A program made the translations under genes and the position numbers. 40,871 nucleotides of DNA from Pantoea sp. 18069 (GTDB lineage Bacteria > Pseudomonadota > Gammaproteobacteria > Burkholderiales > Burkholderiaceae_C), in contig NZ_CACSJA010000044.1 in NCBI RefSeq assembly GCF_902706035.1, positions 1 through 40,871 on the forward strand, read 5' to 3'. Position 1 is the stretch's first letter; each line of letters opens with the position of its first letter. The notes beneath the pieces are model-generated. The model did not search any database. It saw only the letters and a list, made by a program, of their open reading frames with translations, and was not told the DNA's origin. Below are positions 39,801 through 40,871 of this stretch, piece after piece.

Positions 39801-40871
39801 CAGACGGCACTGCACAGATTCCTGCGGCAGCGGTGGAGTACACCATCGGCGGGTGGTTCAATTACAACGCGACGGTCCTGACTGCGCAATGGTTCGGTGC
39901 GATCCGCATCACCGAAATGGCCCGTGGCGAGTTGATCGTAGACGGAGCAATAACCGCTGACAAAATCTCTGCAAACGCAATCACGGCAGGTAAGATCGCT
40001 GCGGGTTCGATTACGGCTACCCAACTTGCTACGAACTCGGTTACGGCAGATAAGATCATCGCGAATGCGGTTACGACTGCCAAGATTGCTACGGGAGCAG
40101 TAACTGCGAATGAGGTAGCAGCTAAGACGATCACAGCAGACAAACTTGTAATCGGCAACTCTGCGAACCTACTTGCTGACCCGACGTTCGATGCTGGAAG
40201 GGGCTGGGCTGTAGGAGCGTCGTTCGCTTACAGCACTACCACTACAGGCCCTGACGGTAGCTCTGCAGTTAAGCCGGTTATGCTGGTCACGCCTCAAGGT
40301 CCTGACGTCTCGAGCGCTAATGCGGACTGGGGCGGTTTTACGCTGCCCGCTATGACCTCCGTGGCTGCTGGTAGCCGTTTCCGGTACACAATGACAGCGC
40401 GGGTGGTCAGCGGTACGGCAGGTTCTCTGCGCCTGCGCCTCCTGGAACTCGCTCCGGGGCTGGCAAACTCCTGGCCGATTCTTATCAACCTGAACGGCAC
40501 TTCGGCCAACGGTCAGTGGGTAACGTTGACTGCAGAGCGCGACCTGCCAGCAGATCGCACGCACATGACGGTGCAACTACAGGCTAACGGGGCTGTAGGT
40601 ACGGTGTTCGAGGTTGCGGAAGTTTCCATGCGCCAGATGGCGACAGGAGAGCTGATTGTCGATGGTGCGATCACCGCAGACAAGATCGCAGCTAACTCCG
40701 TAACAGCAGCGAAAATCGTAGCTGGGACTATCACTGCTACAGAACTTGCTACGAACTCTGTCACCACGATCAAGATCGCGGCCAATGCTGTGACTGCGAC
40801 TGAAATAGCCGCTAATGCAATCACGGTAGACAAGATCATTGCGAATGCTGTAACGACTGCCAAGATCGCTA
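36896..40871 (+). CDS. Large repeat-rich tail fibre protein, C-terminus beyond the right edge
   Basis: ATG 36896 overlaps the previous TAA (TAATG); the frame is open for at least 1325 codons. Order: Gly/Pro-rich N-terminus (1-80), a fibronectin-like domain (80-165), eight about 64-residue repeats (T/A-KFASG-EPV ... LP-VKSTTNVVFNNELYTW ... GQ-AAQIAAGAID), ten-residue ADKI/TTAKIAAGAV repeats like the phage tail repeat family (from about 765), a beta-sandwich domain around 850-990 and a second one (ADPTFDAGRGW) around 1095-1245, then more ten-residue repeats. It would form a long trimeric fibre for host binding. No stop codon seen before the edge. Confidence 0.85.
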   Translation, partial: MATAPRKDIPNPSAPNWGPRVTEELRVLMGRVGNGRALTATDLISAGIAKPGVGGGLVPGGPSSGGEADLTPPPMPTGVTVAAGLTTVLVEHDAPVYSQGHGHDRTVVYGVLQTGDTPPTFDQAVMLFQFQGNIGAYPAAIGTRYRLWLKWMSVDGVQSAAPAGGTNGLDVQTGKIGNNDLGPLIVEAQNLADGAISGSKLAADSIDATKFAQGIEPVTIVDGPELPAEKRTTNISWSGALYTWNGERYKAAALGDISFTQINGLIIADQIAEGILTTAKFAQGLEPVTIAPTLPSVKSTTNVVFNNELYTWDGTKYSKSVKTTDLAGTITAGQIAAGAIDVTKFASGLEPVEIVASLPGSKTTTNVVFGGELYTWSGTAYSKAVKAADITGQLIAAQIAVGAIDATKFASGVEPVNIVGTLPTVKSTSNVVFNNELYTWNGTAYSKTVKTNDLVGTISTSQIAAGAIDVTKFASGLEPVSVVASLPGTKTTTNVVFGNELYTWNGTAYSKAVKAVDITGQLLAAQIAAGAIDATKFASGIEPITVVTVLPTVKGTTNVVFNNELYTWNGTVYSKAVKTTDLTGTIGSAQIAPGAIDTSKLANGAVDAAKFASGIEPVAVVMVLPTVKSTANVVFGNELYTWNGTAYSKAVKAVDITGQLLAAQIAAGAIDATKFASGIEPVSVVGSLPGTKTTSNVVFNNELYTWNGTVYSKAVKAVDVTGQLTNAQIADIAAAKLAGQIVGTQISDLAISTPKLAAGAVVADKIAANAIVADKINANAVTTAKIATGAVTATEIAANAVTADKIIANAVTTAKIAAGAVTAAEIAAGAVTTAKLVVTDTNAVNIDPYFQDEAAWTIGSTSVTTVALAAGAVNSKAWTSTVVAVAVNPQRNKIDSSKSYLLEVWMRDASAAGNGAQFLQFHFYNAAGAIIAGTAGTGWPSINGNNHYFPGTNTQPAVTWTRYTLTMGPDGTAQIPAAAVEYTIGGWFNYNATVLTAQWFGAIRITEMARGELIVDGAITADKISANAITAGKIAAGSITATQLATNSVTADKIIANAVTTAKIATGAVTANEVAAKTITADKLVIGNSANLLADPTFDAGRGWAVGASFAYSTTTTGPDGSSAVKPVMLVTPQGPDVSSANADWGGFTLPAMTSVAAGSRFRYTMTARVVSGTAGSLRLRLLELAPGLANSWPILINLNGTSANGQWVTLTAERDLPADRTHMTVQLQANGAVGTVFEVAEVSMRQMATGELIVDGAITADKIAANSVTAAKIVAGTITATELATNSVTTIKIAANAVTATEIAANAITVDKIIANAVTTAKIA
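37520..39100 (+). repeat. Eight tandem 192-base repeats in the tail fibre gene
   Basis: The TKFASG codons start at 37520, 37730, 37922, 38114, 38306, 38498, 38720 and 38912. Most steps are exactly 192 bases (64 codons); the first is 210, and the step before the seventh is 222, i.e. 192 plus one ten-codon repeat. Units are similar but not identical except for the block below. Confidence 0.9.
38397..38517 (+). repeat. Perfect 121-base direct repeat, copy 1 (copy 2 at 38811-38931)
   Basis: The two copies are identical base for base and 414 bases apart, while neighbouring 192-base units differ at many third positions. This points to a recent duplication or gene-conversion event. Confidence 0.9.
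39180..40871 (+). repeat. Ten-codon repeats (phage tail repeat type) in three blocks
   Basis: Units such as VTADKIIANA, VTTAKIAAGA and VTATEIAANA recur in register at about 39180-39410, 39945-40150 and 40660-40871, separated by two beta-sandwich-like domains. Each block would give a thin triple-stranded stalk segment between globular domains. Confidence 0.75.

Noticed and set aside
38126..40024. 632-codon minus-strand frame in the tail fibre region
   Set aside because: It mirrors the repeats of the fibre gene and arises from their regular codon pattern; the plus frame is uninterrupted and matches fibre domains.
1..40871. tRNA genes, insertion sequences, integrase or attachment sites
   Set aside because: No cloverleaf-like sequence, transposase motif, tyrosine or serine recombinase motif, or paired att-like repeat could be found by reading both strands; the integration module probably lies left of the window.

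Overview
The window is one continuous stretch of a temperate, lambda-organised bacteriophage, most likely an integrated prophage. No host housekeeping gene, integrase or att site lies inside it. High G+C, dense genes with ATGA/TAATG overlaps, and the gene types (DUF2303, YdaS-like Cro, GH24 endolysin, P22-type portal, N4-gp56-family capsid, a 2,770-residue PLxRFG polyvalent protein) suggest a betaproteobacterial host (Comamonadaceae, Alcaligenaceae or Burkholderia type) and a podovirus resembling the Bcep22-like phages, which also carry one giant virion protein. Host and relatives are inferred; no search was run.

Layout. (1) 1-4670, minus strand: a leftward early operon of small proteins, DUF2303 and DUF7673-like genes, several separated by terminator-like hairpins placed just before the next Shine-Dalgarno. 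(2) 4671-7213: the immunity region. PL with operators OL1/OL2, a RelE/HigB-type toxin and HigA-type antitoxin, a zinc-ribbon gene of unknown function, an S24-type cI repressor, then three OR operators and PR. PL and PR are near-mirror copies. (3) 7214-11705, plus strand: rightward early operon with a Cro/YdaS regulator, small proteins, an O-like replication initiator containing an iteron array that looks like the origin, a second replication protein, a degenerate HNH protein, RusA, and a Cys/His-rich nuclease-like protein. (4) 11713-12270, minus: a lone three-TM membrane gene (candidate moron). (5) 12320-24753, plus: a predicted internal virion protein, the giant polyvalent protein, and a lysis cassette (holin, SAR-type endolysin, Rz with embedded Rz1), ending with a fusion protein carrying a Tad2 (DUF2829) domain. 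(6) 24794-40871, plus: terminase subunits, portal, scaffold, major capsid, head and tail proteins, and a large repeat-rich tail fibre that runs off the right edge.

How it fits together. cI binding to matched OL and OR sites should silence both early operons in the lysogen. After induction PL and PR fire, the O-like protein would act at the iterons in its own gene, and three look-alike promoters (CCCCTTGAAT, 17 nt, TTTCAT or CATAAT) at the heads of the virion, lysis and packaging blocks would switch on late genes together.

The most unusual observation is a 19-residue motif around FDDLDAAGIG shared by the N-terminus of the giant, presumably ejected, protein and the C-terminus of the neighbouring opposite-strand membrane protein. 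It could be a docking tag or a superinfection-exclusion mimic.
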